DNA from: Bacillota bacterium | GTDB lineage: Bacteria > Bacillota > UBA994 > UBA5500 | Assembly (NCBI GenBank): GCA_023436245.1 | Contig: JAEZJZ010000063.1 | Location: 1-26,459 of the forward strand | DNA length: 26,459 bases | Direction: 5' to 3' | Part shown: positions 7,927-16,502 of the stretch, in pieces | Numbering within the stretch: the first letter of the stretch is position 1 | Layout of the letters: the number at the start of each line of letters is the position of its first letter | Position numbers and translations under genes: made by a program | The notes under the pieces: generated by a model | Databases searched by the model: none | What the model saw: the letters and a program-made list of their open reading frames with translations, nothing else | Told to the model about the DNA's origin: nothing

Positions 7927-8829
7927 CTAGGCGCGCCGCAAAGTACTTTCGTGCTCATAAACAAAGACATCCGGTAAATTGTTGCCGCACTCCTTGACCA
8001 AACCCTTCTGCAAATAGACGGAGAGCAACAGATCGTCCTCAGGACACATCACAATCAAGTTGCGCTGCTCTCTGCCGGCTGTAGCCAGGGCAAAGTCGGT
8101 GAGAGTCGCCAGGTCGATCGGCGTCTCCCCCTGCATATAGCTGATGCTCAGCTCGCCACTCTTGGAGTGCCTGGCTGACAGAATCAACAGCCCAACAGCC
8201 TGCCCATTCCGACGCAGCGCGAAGATGCTTCTCTCCGAGATAAGGTCGCGCAACAGACTGTCGCGCCAAGGCTCGAAGGTGAAATCAAAACTCAGCAGTC
8301 CGCCGCGCCTAGCCAGCAACTCGGCATCGACGAACTGCTCTAGCTCTTCCAAAGATGCGACAGCCACGACACCGGCGGGGCTCGCCACGCCTTCTCTGGC
8401 CTGCGCCGTGAGCAGCTTGAAGCTGGCGACGCGCTGAAAACCATGCGTCTCGATGATATGCAGGCTCTCGTGGTTCTCCACAAAAGTGCTGAGGCGCAGG
8501 CTATTCACGCCCCGTTCACGACAGATGTTCACATAGTACTTGGTCAAGGACTTGGCCAGACCTAGCCCGCGATGGCCTTTGCCCATGCGCAGCCCCTCCA
8601 GCCAAGCGTCCTCGGCGCTGAGCATTGTCAGCTTGCCGAACCCGGCCACCTGACCGTCTACACAGACCAAGGAGAACTCGCCCATGGTGTCTGCCACCCA
8701 TTTGTCGAACACTCTCGGCACATAGCCATCCCCGTCCCAAATCTGCGCCGAAATCGCTGCCACGGCCTCCCGGTCACCCTGGTTGGCTGGGCGTATCTCA
8801 ATCGTCTTTCCATTCACTTGCTCCACCAT
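7927..8829 (-). CDS. GNAT family N-acetyltransferase, two-domain
   Basis: A 300-residue acetyltransferase. The N-terminal half is a clear GNAT domain (IEIRPANQGDREAVAAI at the start, acetyl-CoA loop GKGHRGLGLAKSL near residue 90, then NHESLHIIETHGFQRV, the usual motif B). The C-terminal half (about 155-300) has the same general fold pattern (FALRRNGQAVGLLILSA, then VYLQKGLVKEC) and is likely a degenerate second GNAT-like domain. The frame opens at 8928, but ATG at 8829 has GGAGGAAG 7-8 bases upstream and the domain starts right after it. It is first in a two-gene unit with the NUDIX hydrolase. Substrate unknown. Confidence 0.88.
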   Translation of the reverse strand: MVEQVNGKTIEIRPANQGDREAVAAISAQIWDGDGYVPRVFDKWVADTMGEFSLVCVDGQVAGFGKLTMLSAEDAWLEGLRMGKGHRGLGLAKSLTKYYVNICRERGVNSLRLSTFVENHESLHIIETHGFQRVASFKLLTAQAREGVASPAGVVAVASLEELEQFVDAELLARRGGLLSFDFTFEPWRDSLLRDLISERSIFALRRNGQAVGLLILSARHSKSGELSISYMQGETPIDLATLTDFALATAGREQRNLIVMCPEDDLLLSVYLQKGLVKECGNNLPDVFVYEHESTLRRA

Positions 8830-9171
8830 GAATGCTTCCTCCATTCCCCGGCTGCTGCAGCCGATCACTCCTAAGTTCTGCCACGATGAGCTGATCATAG
8901 CATTGCTTGGCAGAATGCAACAGAGCAAGCACTCTGTCTGAAGGATTGTTTACCAGATAACAACTGGCTGATTGCAGGTAGTATCCACCCTGGTAGAGAA
9001 CATCTAGGTGACATTCTGCCCCTGCAACCAGGCGATAACCATGTGGCACAATGGAATAGTGTGGTTGCCATGGGCTTCTTATTGATCGGTAACGGTTGAC
9101 CAAAGCAAAAGTTGCAGCAGCGGGAACGGCCGTTGGAGTTACCTGCTTTGCCAGAGGAAGAAGGGACGAAT
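8830..9171. other. Divergent intergenic region between GNAT and phosphotransferase genes
   Basis: About 340 bases, less G+C-rich than the neighbours. It must hold the promoters of the two divergent genes, but I see no convincing -35/-10 pair. An open frame on the minus strand (8798-9103, 101 codons, TTG start) crosses it. It lacks a ribosome site and overlaps the start of the GNAT gene, so I do not call it. Confidence 0.4.
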
Positions 9172-10116
9172 ATGGATATAACGCAGTGGAATGGCTGCCT
9201 CAGTCTCTGGTTGGGAGGAGAAGCCAACATTGAACAGATCGATCTGGTGCGGGATTGGTCGCAGTCGCGGGTGCTGCGCCTCAAGGTGCGGACTGGCAAA
9301 GGGCTGCGCACTATCTTTGCCAAGCAGGCGCCGGGCGGACTGGACACTGAAGCCAGAATCTACCGTCAATTGGCTGGCTTTGAGGGTTTTCCCGCCCCAT
9401 CCGGCACCCCTGTCCTGATCGCAGACCAAGAATGGCTACTGCTTGCCGAGGCGCAGGGTTTGCGCTTGGCCGAAGCGACTCCAGATCAATACCTATCGGC
9501 TGCGGGATACCTTGCTGACTTTCACGAACAGGCCACCCAAGCGAGCTGGCCAGCAGCCATCGGCCTGACTGCTGCGCCAACAGAACACATCGCTCGATTG
9601 CTGGTAAAGTTGCCTGAGGCTATGCAGAAGTTGGCGGTATCAAGCCAGTTCACGTCAGTGGATACTCACTTGCTGTCGGCGACAAGGGAAGCATTGCAGA
9701 CGCACGGACCGAGTCTAATCCACCATCTGGATAGCTTCCCATGCACACTCTGTCATGGAGACTGTCACAGCGGGAATCTATTCATCGGCGCCGCCGGAAT
9801 TCAGTTGATAGACTGGGGATCGGCAAGCTACGCTCCCGGGCTGCTGGACCTGGTAGGTTTGATCGACGTAACCACCCGCATGAGAGAGCATGTCGGCGAT
9901 GCCCATGAAATCGTCAACGCCTATTGGAACGGCCTATCAGCACAGACCAGGCAGGCCTACGGGAGGCTCGACTGGGCGTGGTCGTTGCTCAGGGTAACGC
10001 GCGCTTTGCTGGAACTGGAGTGGTTCGTGCGGGACGGTGACGATTACGGAACAAGAGCTAACCGAGAACTGTGTATCATTCTTGACTGCTTGACGCAGGA
10101 AGTCCCGGTAGCATAG
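9172..10116 (+). CDS. Aminoglycoside phosphotransferase (APH) family protein
   Basis: A 314-residue small-molecule kinase of the APH/choline kinase superfamily. Visible parts: ATP-binding Lys51 in TIFAKQ and Glu60 in LDTEARIYRQL; hinge WLLLAEAQG; catalytic loop CHGDCHSGNLF (His195, Asp197, Asn202); and the metal-binding IDWGSA at Asp214, in place of DFG/DFD. The frame is open from TTG 9112, but ATG at 9172 is preceded by GAAGAAGGGA and begins just ahead of the domain. Members phosphorylate aminoglycosides, choline, homoserine or sugars; resistance should not be assumed. It is monocistronic, with a hairpin terminator right after the stop. Confidence 0.87.
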   Translation: MDITQWNGCLSLWLGGEANIEQIDLVRDWSQSRVLRLKVRTGKGLRTIFAKQAPGGLDTEARIYRQLAGFEGFPAPSGTPVLIADQEWLLLAEAQGLRLAEATPDQYLSAAGYLADFHEQATQASWPAAIGLTAAPTEHIARLLVKLPEAMQKLAVSSQFTSVDTHLLSATREALQTHGPSLIHHLDSFPCTLCHGDCHSGNLFIGAAGIQLIDWGSASYAPGLLDLVGLIDVTTRMREHVGDAHEIVNAYWNGLSAQTRQAYGRLDWAWSLLRVTRALLELEWFVRDGDDYGTRANRELCIILDCLTQEVPVA

Positions 10117-10121
10117 CCAAG

Positions 10122-10162
10122 CAAGCGGGCTCCTGCACAGTGAGCTGTCAGGAGCCCGCTTG
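10122..10162. terminator. Long hairpin terminator between convergent genes
   Basis: A perfect 14-bp stem, CAAGCGGGCTCCTG (10122-10135) with CAGGAGCCCGCTTG (10149-10162); the loop holds a further 4-bp stem (ACAG/CTGT). T tracts are poor on both sides, but the placement between two stop codons fits a bidirectional terminator. Confidence 0.75.
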
Positions 10163-10191
10163 TCTACAGCGCGACAGTCGCCAAGGGCAAA

Positions 10192-10971
10192 TCACAGCTT
10201 GATCTGAAACAGACCAAAGTCGTGCAGGCCGCTGCCGTGGTGCAGCTGATGTTGCGTCCCCAGCCGCTGGAAGGCGTCGTTCGCATGGTGGAGCAACTGC
10301 ACCGGTACATCCAGATCGTTATGTCCTGGGAGCAGCTTGCTCACCCCGGGCAACTGAGCCAGCGTGGCCACGGATGCGGCGTAAGCCAGCGGGTCGGTGC
10401 TTGGGTAGAAGGCGTAGAGCGTACCCCGATAGAGCAAGTCCCCTGTGTAAAGGTAGCCGCGCTCCGGTTCGAAGAAACTGAGATGCCCGGGGGAATGGCC
10501 GGGGGTGTGTAGCACAATCAGTTGCCGACCGCCGAGGTCGATTACCTCTCTGTCGCGGAGCAGTCCGCTGGGCTGCCCGCGAAAGGGCGCATATTGCTCC
10601 GGGTCAAACCCAGACGGAGCCGGTCTGGTCAGCGGGTCGCGCATCAGTCCAGCCCGAATCACTGACAGGGGCATCGGCAGGCCGTTGACCAGCCAATCAA
10701 AGTCACCGGCGTGAAGATAGATCTGATCATAGAGCCCATGCCCGCCGATGTGGTCCCAGTGCACATGCGTGGTCAACACCTTGATCGGCAGCTCGGTCAG
10801 TTTGTCGGTGACGTGCTTGATGTTGGCGATGCCGAGACCGGTGTCAATTAGGGCGGCTGTTTGCTGTCCCAGCACCAGATAAGAAAGGCACCGCTCCCAA
10901 TGTCCTGGCTCATACAGAGCGTAGGTTTCGGCGTCTATCGGCAGCACATCGAACCAAGCATCTTTGATCAC
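10192..10971 (-). CDS. MBL fold metallo-hydrolase
   Basis: A 259-residue metallo-beta-lactamase-fold hydrolase. All metal ligands are present: TTHVHWDHIGGH (His69, His71, Asp73, His74), HTPGHSPGHLSF (second His), TGDLLY (bridging Asp) and LPGHND (last His). The set GHS-GH followed by TGDLLYRG is that of glyoxalase II/hydroxyacyl hydrolase-like and other general MBL hydrolases. There is no signal peptide, so it is a cytosolic enzyme rather than a secreted beta-lactamase. GTG at 10971 has GGGGAG about 8 bases upstream on the minus strand. It stands alone between a convergent kinase gene and a divergent GNAT gene. Confidence 0.92.
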   Translation of the reverse strand: MIKDAWFDVLPIDAETYALYEPGHWERCLSYLVLGQQTAALIDTGLGIANIKHVTDKLTELPIKVLTTHVHWDHIGGHGLYDQIYLHAGDFDWLVNGLPMPLSVIRAGLMRDPLTRPAPSGFDPEQYAPFRGQPSGLLRDREVIDLGGRQLIVLHTPGHSPGHLSFFEPERGYLYTGDLLYRGTLYAFYPSTDPLAYAASVATLAQLPGVSKLLPGHNDLDVPVQLLHHANDAFQRLGTQHQLHHGSGLHDFGLFQIKL

Positions 10972-11111
10972 AAGCTATCTCCCCACTCTCTTGCTAAATA
11001 CTTTGGATAACAGGTAAAAGATAATTCCAGCGCAAAGAGTCACTAGTGGCGCCCCAAAGCCAGACGCCAGAATAGACTCAGTAACGAGAAACTGGACAGG
11101 GGGGTAAATGC

Positions 11112-11711
11112 ATGCTGGACAAGACGATACCCTATCACGATCTGATTATGCACCGCAGGGCAGGCACACCGCTACCGGCTGCCATATGGCCGGATGGCTA
11201 TTCACTGGTCGGCTTTGCCGCAGGCGACGAACACGCCTGGGCGGAGATCGAGTCAGCAGTGCTGGAATTTGACAGTCAGGCCGAAGCCCTGACTTACTTC
11301 GGCAAGGAGTATCTGCCCTTCCTGCCGGAACTGCAGCGGCGCACCTTCTTCGTGCAGGCCCCGGACGGGCGCAAAGTGGGTACAGTCACAATCTGGTGGG
11401 AGTACAGCGGCAAGCGCAGGGTTGCTGCACTGCATTGGGTGGGCATTCACCCGGATTGCCAAGGGCTGGGCCTCGGCAAGGCCATGGTCAACCAGGCCAT
11501 GCAGGAGTTCCTGGACATCGAAGGTGACGAGGATCTCTACCTGCACACCCAGACCTGGAGCTACCGGGCGATCGGCATCTACCTGCAGGCTGGGTTCCGC
11601 CTGCTGCCGAGCGGAACCTACGCCCATCACATCAACCAGTACGAACAGGCGCTGCCCATCCTGCAGCGCAAACTGACGGCCGGCAGTCTGGCTGGACTTG
11701 ATCCGCGCTAA
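11112..11711 (+). CDS. GNAT family N-acetyltransferase
   Basis: A 199-residue acetyltransferase. The acetyl-CoA signature is WVGIHPDCQGLGLGKAMVNQAM (Q-x-x-G-x-G, about residues 110-130), preceded by the beta strand KVGTVTIWWEY and followed by YLHTQTWSYRAIGIYLQAGFRLL, the normal motif-B helix. The opening LIMHRRAGTPLPAAIWPDGYSLV is longer than usual for a GNAT. ATG at 11112 has a G6 run 8-9 bases upstream; an out-of-frame ATG lies at 11108. Its stop codon overlaps the stop codon of the convergent serpin gene, with no room for a terminator. Confidence 0.88.
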   Translation: MLDKTIPYHDLIMHRRAGTPLPAAIWPDGYSLVGFAAGDEHAWAEIESAVLEFDSQAEALTYFGKEYLPFLPELQRRTFFVQAPDGRKVGTVTIWWEYSGKRRVAALHWVGIHPDCQGLGLGKAMVNQAMQEFLDIEGDEDLYLHTQTWSYRAIGIYLQAGFRLLPSGTYAHHINQYEQALPILQRKLTAGSLAGLDPR

Positions 11712-12895
11712 CTGGGATCTTGCACGGTGCCGATGAACAGGATAGCGTCGGTCTCGCGGTCATGGATGACGAACAGAAACGGACGATCTACTGTCATGGT
11801 GAAGGGGGCTTCTGGAAGGCCGCCGCACGCGATAACAGCAGTGACAGCCGCCGCCTCGGTGCCGGTCTCATCGACCTCGATCACCGCCTTGTGCAGCACC
11901 TTACTGATCCACATCGCTTCGTCAGTCATGCGGCTGAAATCCGCATCACCGCTGAACGCCTTACGCATGCCTAACACCTGCAGTTCATCCTTCAGCTCTT
12001 GCTCGTAGCCGAACTTGAACTTGGGCAAAGCCAGTTTGCCCGGCGCCTGCTCAAAGCCCTTGAGCAATCTCTGCCATTGCACGGCAGTCAGTTGGCGGCA
12101 GAACTGGTCCAGATCCTGCGGCAGGAAGACGTACATAGCCATTCGACCCTCACCATAGGGCAAGCGAATCGCCTGCAGGTCCTTGCCCTCCAGATAATCG
12201 AACAATCCTGAGCGCTGCATGAACTGAGCCTGCAGCTCTCCGTCCGGGGTGTGGAACACGCCGGCTTGCGTCAGCTCCGGGTCAAACGGCTGCTGCCACT
12301 CCCCATGAAAGTAGATGGCGTTGACCAAGCAGGCGAGCGTTGAAGGGTCAGTTCTTGAGATGATCTTCTCAATCAGATCGTTGGTCTTCTCCTTCACCCA
12401 GGCGTTGATTGTATCAGCGGTAGTTAGCTGGGCGAAGTCGACCTCGCTCACTTCTGCGTCATAGAACGCGCGGTTGTCGTCAATGAACTGCTGCCGGAAC
12501 CTCACTCCTCGGCTCAGCCAGAGGGAGTTGGCTATCTGCAGGGTCACATCCGCATCCTGCAGTTTGGCTTGCAGGTCCGCATTGCTCTGATTCAGTTCCT
12601 CGAGGGCAATGCCTGTCACCCGCAGGGCTTCAGCCATCTCCCGGGCCGTGTCCCCATCCGCTCCATTCTGGGCCATCGCTAGAGCAAGAGCGATACTGAT
12701 CGGGGAAATCAGAACATTTTCCTCTAGAGGCAGTGTACGCAACAAGTCAAACCCGAACTGGTTGTAGGGGCTCCTGGCTAGCTGTTGGTTGGAGAGTCTG
12801 GCCTGATGACCGGCTGCATCGAGTGTGAAGGGCAGCTGAGAACACCCTGACAGGAGCAGCAGCAACAGCAGCAAAGGAACTAGCGGCTTACGCAT
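11708..12895 (-). CDS. Serpin family protein, predicted surface lipoprotein
   Basis: A 395-residue serine protease inhibitor. The N-terminus is a lipoprotein signal (MRKPLVP, an eight-Leu run, then LSGC with the lipidated Cys at residue 18), so the protein is likely anchored on the outer face of the membrane. The body has the serpin landmarks NQFGFDLL, NVLISPISIALALAMAQNGA, ANSLWL, LVNAIYFHGEWQQPF and RPFLFVIHDRETDAILFIGTV. The reactive-loop hinge reads ETGTEAAAVTAV, the small-residue pattern of inhibitory serpins, so it probably inhibits a protease. The scissile bond should fall within IACGGLPEAP but cannot be fixed by eye. ATG at 12895 has GGGAGG 10 bases upstream; the frame opens earlier (13015), but only this start gives a signal peptide. 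Confidence 0.93.
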   Translation of the reverse strand: MRKPLVPLLLLLLLLSGCSQLPFTLDAAGHQARLSNQQLARSPYNQFGFDLLRTLPLEENVLISPISIALALAMAQNGADGDTAREMAEALRVTGIALEELNQSNADLQAKLQDADVTLQIANSLWLSRGVRFRQQFIDDNRAFYDAEVSEVDFAQLTTADTINAWVKEKTNDLIEKIISRTDPSTLACLVNAIYFHGEWQQPFDPELTQAGVFHTPDGELQAQFMQRSGLFDYLEGKDLQAIRLPYGEGRMAMYVFLPQDLDQFCRQLTAVQWQRLLKGFEQAPGKLALPKFKFGYEQELKDELQVLGMRKAFSGDADFSRMTDEAMWISKVLHKAVIEVDETGTEAAAVTAVIACGGLPEAPFTMTVDRPFLFVIHDRETDAILFIGTVQDPS

Positions 12896-12992
12896 ACTGG
12901 AAACGCCTCCCTCGATTTTCCTCTTCTTTGTTGAAGACGAATCGGGATGGATTTCGGTTCCAGAGTTTGCCTTGGTGCCATGGGTACAAGCC

Positions 12993-13013
12993 GATTCTTG
13001 ACAAGCAAGAATC
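12993..13013. repeat. Perfect inverted repeat upstream of the serpin gene
   Basis: GATTCTTG, 5-base spacer, CAAGAATC. The dyad lies about 100 bases upstream of the serpin start, a plausible operator for a dimeric regulator or a short hairpin in the leader. No terminator-like T run follows on either strand. Confidence 0.45.
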
Positions 13014-13127
13014 ATTTAGTTGAAGATCGCAGCACTCTTTGTGTTGCTGGTATGGTGCTCATGCCGTATCGGATTCACATGTCTGTGACCGGAGACATCC
13101 CGTGACAAACAAGCCGGTGGAAATGCG

Positions 13128-13152
13128 CGTAGGGGTCGCATGAATGCGACCC
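13128..13152 (+). repeat. Dispersed intergenic palindromic repeat, copy 1
   Basis: CGTAG followed by GGGTCGCA, TGAA, TGCGACCC. The same CGTAG plus palindrome occurs in reverse orientation at 22464-22488. Between genes, not coding. Confidence 0.7.
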
Positions 13153-13215
13153 GCTCGGCCACCGATCAGCCTCACGGGTGCCGGCGCAGAGAACCCGGAT
13201 ACCCCCTTGAGCCAC

Positions 13216-13249
13216 GAGCCGATGACTGGCGCTTGCCAGTCACCGGCTC
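13216..13249 (-). terminator. Hairpin downstream of deoD
   Basis: GAGCCG-A-TGACTGGC at 13216-13230 pairs with GCCAGTCA-C-CGGCTC at 13235-13249; one mismatch, loop GCTT. It lies about 50 bases past the deoD stop. No T tract, so it may be a transcript-stabilising hairpin rather than a true terminator. Confidence 0.5.
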
Positions 13250-13300
13250 TGCGGCTTCCTATGACATTGCTGCGGCGCGCTCGTTCCCGCTCAGAGAACG

Positions 13301-14011
<711 letters not shown>

Positions 14012-14073
14012 CAGTCCATCATCCTCTCATCTTCTACTTCTCTGGTGACTGATTGGTTGCCGGCGGTCGTGAG

Positions 14074-14592
14074 CTAGAAGCGCTCGTACGCCACCGTCTG
14101 CGTGAGCGGCAATCGCGTTTGCTCGTGCCGATTCGGGTCAGCCTCTGGCCCGGCATTGTAGCCAATGGCCAAGATGTTCACCGGAACCAGATTGTTCGGC
14201 AGAGCGAACTCTCGCTGCAGCATATCCGGCTTAAAGTAGCAGATCCAGACACTACCGAGGCTGAGGGCGGTCGCCTGGAGCATCATGTGGTCGGTGACAA
14301 TGCTGGCGTCGATGTCCACGGTGTCCTTGCCATCGAAAGGCCGCTTCCAGGCCACGCTGCGATCAGCGCAGATGATCAGCACCAATGGTGCCCCAAATGT
14401 ATTGGCCGCAAGCTTCGCCTTCTCCAGGGCTGCGGCAGACTGCAACACCAGAATGCGCTGCGGCTGCCGATTAGCCGCGGTGGGAGCAACCCGCCCAGCC
14501 TCCAGAATCTGCTGCAGTTTCTCCTCTTCCACAGCCGTTTCCTGGAACTTGCGGACAGAAGCTCTTTGCTTGGCTAGCTTCAAGAAATCCAT
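14074..14592 (-). CDS. Nitroreductase family protein
   Basis: A 172-residue FMN-dependent oxidoreductase of the nitroreductase superfamily. Signature elements: the N-terminal RASVRKFQ (FMN phosphate contacts), EAGRVAPTAANRQPQRILVL (A-P-T-A-x-N-x-Q-P), DIDASIVTDHMMLQATALSLGSVWI and the C-terminal LAIGYNAG with a basic tail. It is short relative to the 180-220 usual but otherwise complete. ATG at 14592 was chosen because GGAAAGGGG lies 8 bases upstream; the TTG two codons earlier would be only 2 bases from it. Probably heads a two-gene unit with deoD. Physiological substrate unknown. Confidence 0.9.
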   Translation of the reverse strand: MDFLKLAKQRASVRKFQETAVEEEKLQQILEAGRVAPTAANRQPQRILVLQSAAALEKAKLAANTFGAPLVLIICADRSVAWKRPFDGKDTVDIDASIVTDHMMLQATALSLGSVWICYFKPDMLQREFALPNNLVPVNILAIGYNAGPEADPNRHEQTRLPLTQTVAYERF

Positions 14593-14864
14593 CTCCAAAA
14601 CCCCTTTCCAGACCGACTCAGCACCTGCTGGTCAGGCGTGTTCATCATTTCTGCAGACTGGTGCCAATCCCCTCCCTACTGGCCGCGACGGCATAACCCA
14701 GCCTTGTAGACGCTCGCGCAGACCTGGAGCTCACACCTGCAGACGAATCAGGACGACTGGCGCGCAGCAGGAAGACTCCCTCTCGGCATGGAATGAATGC
14801 ATCATCCTGGGTTGGCATGCCAATGGCCGAACCTAAGTAGGCACTTGAGAGGATGAAACCACAC
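14593..14864. other. Divergent intergenic region between nitroreductase and GNAT
   Basis: About 270 bases holding no gene I can support. An open frame on the minus strand (14645-14866) lacks a ribosome site and family resemblance. TTGGCATGCCAA at 14813-14824 is a perfect 12-base palindrome, 40 bases before the GNAT start, and may be an operator. Confidence 0.35.
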
Positions 14865-15356
14865 ATGCTTAGCTTTGCCCGCGCTACCGTTGCCGACGCA
14901 CGGGAGCTGTGTACAGTGATGACGGAAGCGTTCGATGACGACGCGCGCCGTTTCTTCGGCAGACCGAAGGGGGGTCCGCCTCGGTACGACGAACTGCAGT
15001 ATCATCGGGAGTTGGCCGAGGCGCGCGCCTACCAAGACCGACACGACTACTTCAAGGTGCTCTGGAATGGACAAATCATCGGCAGCATGGTCGTCTTCCC
15101 CGGTGACGACAACACCTGCGAGCTGGGACGCATCTGCATCCTGCCGTCGCACCAGAACCTGGGACTGGGAGCTCGCTGCCTGCAGTTTCTCGATCAGGAA
15201 TACCCAGAGGTGCGGGTCTGGACCTTGGATACGCCCAGTGTCTGCACCCGCAACCATCACTTCTACGAACGACACGGCTATGTGAAGATTGGAGAAAGCG
15301 AGCGGGTGGACGGCGAATACTCCTGGAAGTATCGCCGCATTCGCTCCAGAGGCTGA
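14865..15356 (+). CDS. GNAT family N-acetyltransferase
   Basis: A 163-residue single-domain acetyltransferase. It begins MLSFARATVADARELCTVM, the standard GNAT first strand and helix. The central IIGSMVVFPGDDNTCELGRICILPSHQNLGLGARCLQFL contains the acetyl-CoA loop Q-N-L-G-L-G. The end RNHHFYERHGYVKIGE is motif B with the usual F-Y-x-x-x-G-Y. Two in-frame ATGs compete. The one at 14853 directly abuts GAGAGG, too close to work, while 14865 has it 12 bases away and matches the fold start, so 14865 is preferred. Convergent with yheC/D, only 9 bases between stops and no visible terminator. Confidence 0.88.
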   Translation: MLSFARATVADARELCTVMTEAFDDDARRFFGRPKGGPPRYDELQYHRELAEARAYQDRHDYFKVLWNGQIIGSMVVFPGDDNTCELGRICILPSHQNLGLGARCLQFLDQEYPEVRVWTLDTPSVCTRNHHFYERHGYVKIGESERVDGEYSWKYRRIRSRG

Positions 15357-15365
15357 TGATTGGGC

Positions 15366-16394
15366 TCACCGGGGCTGACTCAGCAGAAACTCTGCATACT
15401 CCAGGGATCGCCGATACACGACGCCGGGATCGGCGAGACCGAGCACTTTACTGTAGAGACTCTTATCTGGACGGCCGTTGACCTCGATAATCCACAGTCG
15501 ACCATCTCGATCAAGAGCGCAGTCCACGCTGACTTCTCCCAGTAGACCAAGGCGTTCCTCCAGGATGGCAGCGGCGGCGGCTCCCACCTGGTGTAACTTG
15601 GCCATCTGCGATTCCACCCGATGCACGGCCGAGGCAGAGAGAGCACTCTCTGCTGTGGCTATCGACTCCGTCATGCTGGTGTTGAAGTAGCCGCTCCAGG
15701 CGATGCGCGCTATGACATTCGTCACGCCCCAGCTCCCCTTACTCCCCTTCTGCACGAGAACTCGCAGATCAAAGCAACGCCCATCGATCATGGATAGCTG
15801 GACTGGCTGCTGCAGCAAGTAACGTTCCCTCGGGACTCGACGCAGCCAGGCAGCAAGTGCGCCTCTCTCCCGGCAGATGGTATGGGGGGCAATGCTGTGT
15901 TCGGAAATGCGGACGGTGCCGTCAGCATTCATGTCCACCAGGTGCACTCCCTGACCGTGCGATCCGCGCCGAGGCTTGAGAATCAGGCTACCGTGCAGCC
16001 TGAGCAGCGTGTCCAGGTCTGCCGAATTCAGCAGATGCGTCTTGGGTAGATACTCGTGTAGCGGTGAGGCGCCGAGTGCCAGATGAACCCGCCACTTGTC
16101 CAGTTGGTTCCGGCAGTTGAAGCACCGCTCCCGCCCTATCTCGTTGGCCAGGCGCTCCAGTGAGCTCTCGCTGCGGCCATAGCAGCAGTTGTAGACGACG
16201 CTGGGAAACGACTCCCTTCTTCTTACCAGTCTTGGCCCCAGCAAAGAGTATGCCAGCACGGTCTTACCTCGCCAGTCGATTTGCCGTGGAGTGAACGCGT
16301 AGAGCGATGCCGGCTGGAGACTATACTGCCCGTACAGCCTGAGCGTCCGGGCAATTTGACTTCGCCCCGACACCATTATTCCAATTGATTCCAA
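15366..16394 (-). CDS. YheC/YheD family (endospore coat-associated) ATP-grasp protein
   Basis: A 342-residue protein of the YheC/YheD family, ATP-grasp-fold proteins associated with the spore coat in Bacillus. N-terminal part: IGIMVSGRSQIARTLRLYG. ATP-grasp core: SLILKPRRGSHGQGVHLV (glycine-rich loop with Lys), RYLLQQPVQL, then DCALDRDGRLWIIEVNGRPDKSLY, in which the Asp/Glu/Asn metal and ATP ligands and the family-specific NGRPDK are plain. The longest frame starts at GTG 16406, but that codon overlaps the AAGGAGG ribosome site. TTG at 16394 lies 11 bases downstream of it and gives MESIGIMVSG. Its ligase substrate, if any, is unknown. It is divergent from the collagen-like gene, consistent with joint expression in the mother cell. 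Confidence 0.9.
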   Translation of the reverse strand: MESIGIMVSGRSQIARTLRLYGQYSLQPASLYAFTPRQIDWRGKTVLAYSLLGPRLVRRRESFPSVVYNCCYGRSESSLERLANEIGRERCFNCRNQLDKWRVHLALGASPLHEYLPKTHLLNSADLDTLLRLHGSLILKPRRGSHGQGVHLVDMNADGTVRISEHSIAPHTICRERGALAAWLRRVPRERYLLQQPVQLSMIDGRCFDLRVLVQKGSKGSWGVTNVIARIAWSGYFNTSMTESIATAESALSASAVHRVESQMAKLHQVGAAAAAILEERLGLLGEVSVDCALDRDGRLWIIEVNGRPDKSLYSKVLGLADPGVVYRRSLEYAEFLLSQPR

Positions 16395-16502
16395 CTGATA
16401 CTGCACCTCCTTAACATCTTCCTACCATTCAACATATGATGTAGCGACCACGTCAGTGGCGGATCTGTGTGCCGCACGTGGCCAGAAGGGAGGTGATTAC
16501 CT
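16395..16502. promoter_or_regulatory. Divergent promoter region of yheC/D and the collagen-like gene
   Basis: CATATGATG at 16433-16441 reads CATATGTTG from the opposite strand at an overlapping position, both partly like the CATA-x3-TA -10 element of late mother-cell (sigma K) promoters, with AC doublets about 17 bases upstream in each direction. Next to it, CCACGT (16449-16454) and ACGTGG (16475-16480) form an inverted repeat. Sigma assignment is a guess from context. Confidence 0.3.

Larger units (their letters stand above)
12896..13300. other. 405-base intergenic region upstream of the serpin gene
   Basis: No gene. It holds three structures: a perfect 8-bp inverted repeat at 12993-13013, a palindromic repeat copy at 13128-13152, and a hairpin after deoD at 13216-13249. 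The serpin promoter should lie here on the minus strand; no convincing -35/-10 pair was found. Confidence 0.6.

Noticed and set aside
8798..9103. 101-codon minus-strand frame between the GNAT and APH genes
   Set aside because: No ribosome site, TTG start only, overlaps the GNAT ribosome site and start, and no recognisable domain. It could be real but is not supported.
12896..13300. CRISPR array or riboswitch in the long intergenic region
   Set aside because: Only single inverted repeats are present, with no regularly spaced direct repeats and no recognisable riboswitch core.
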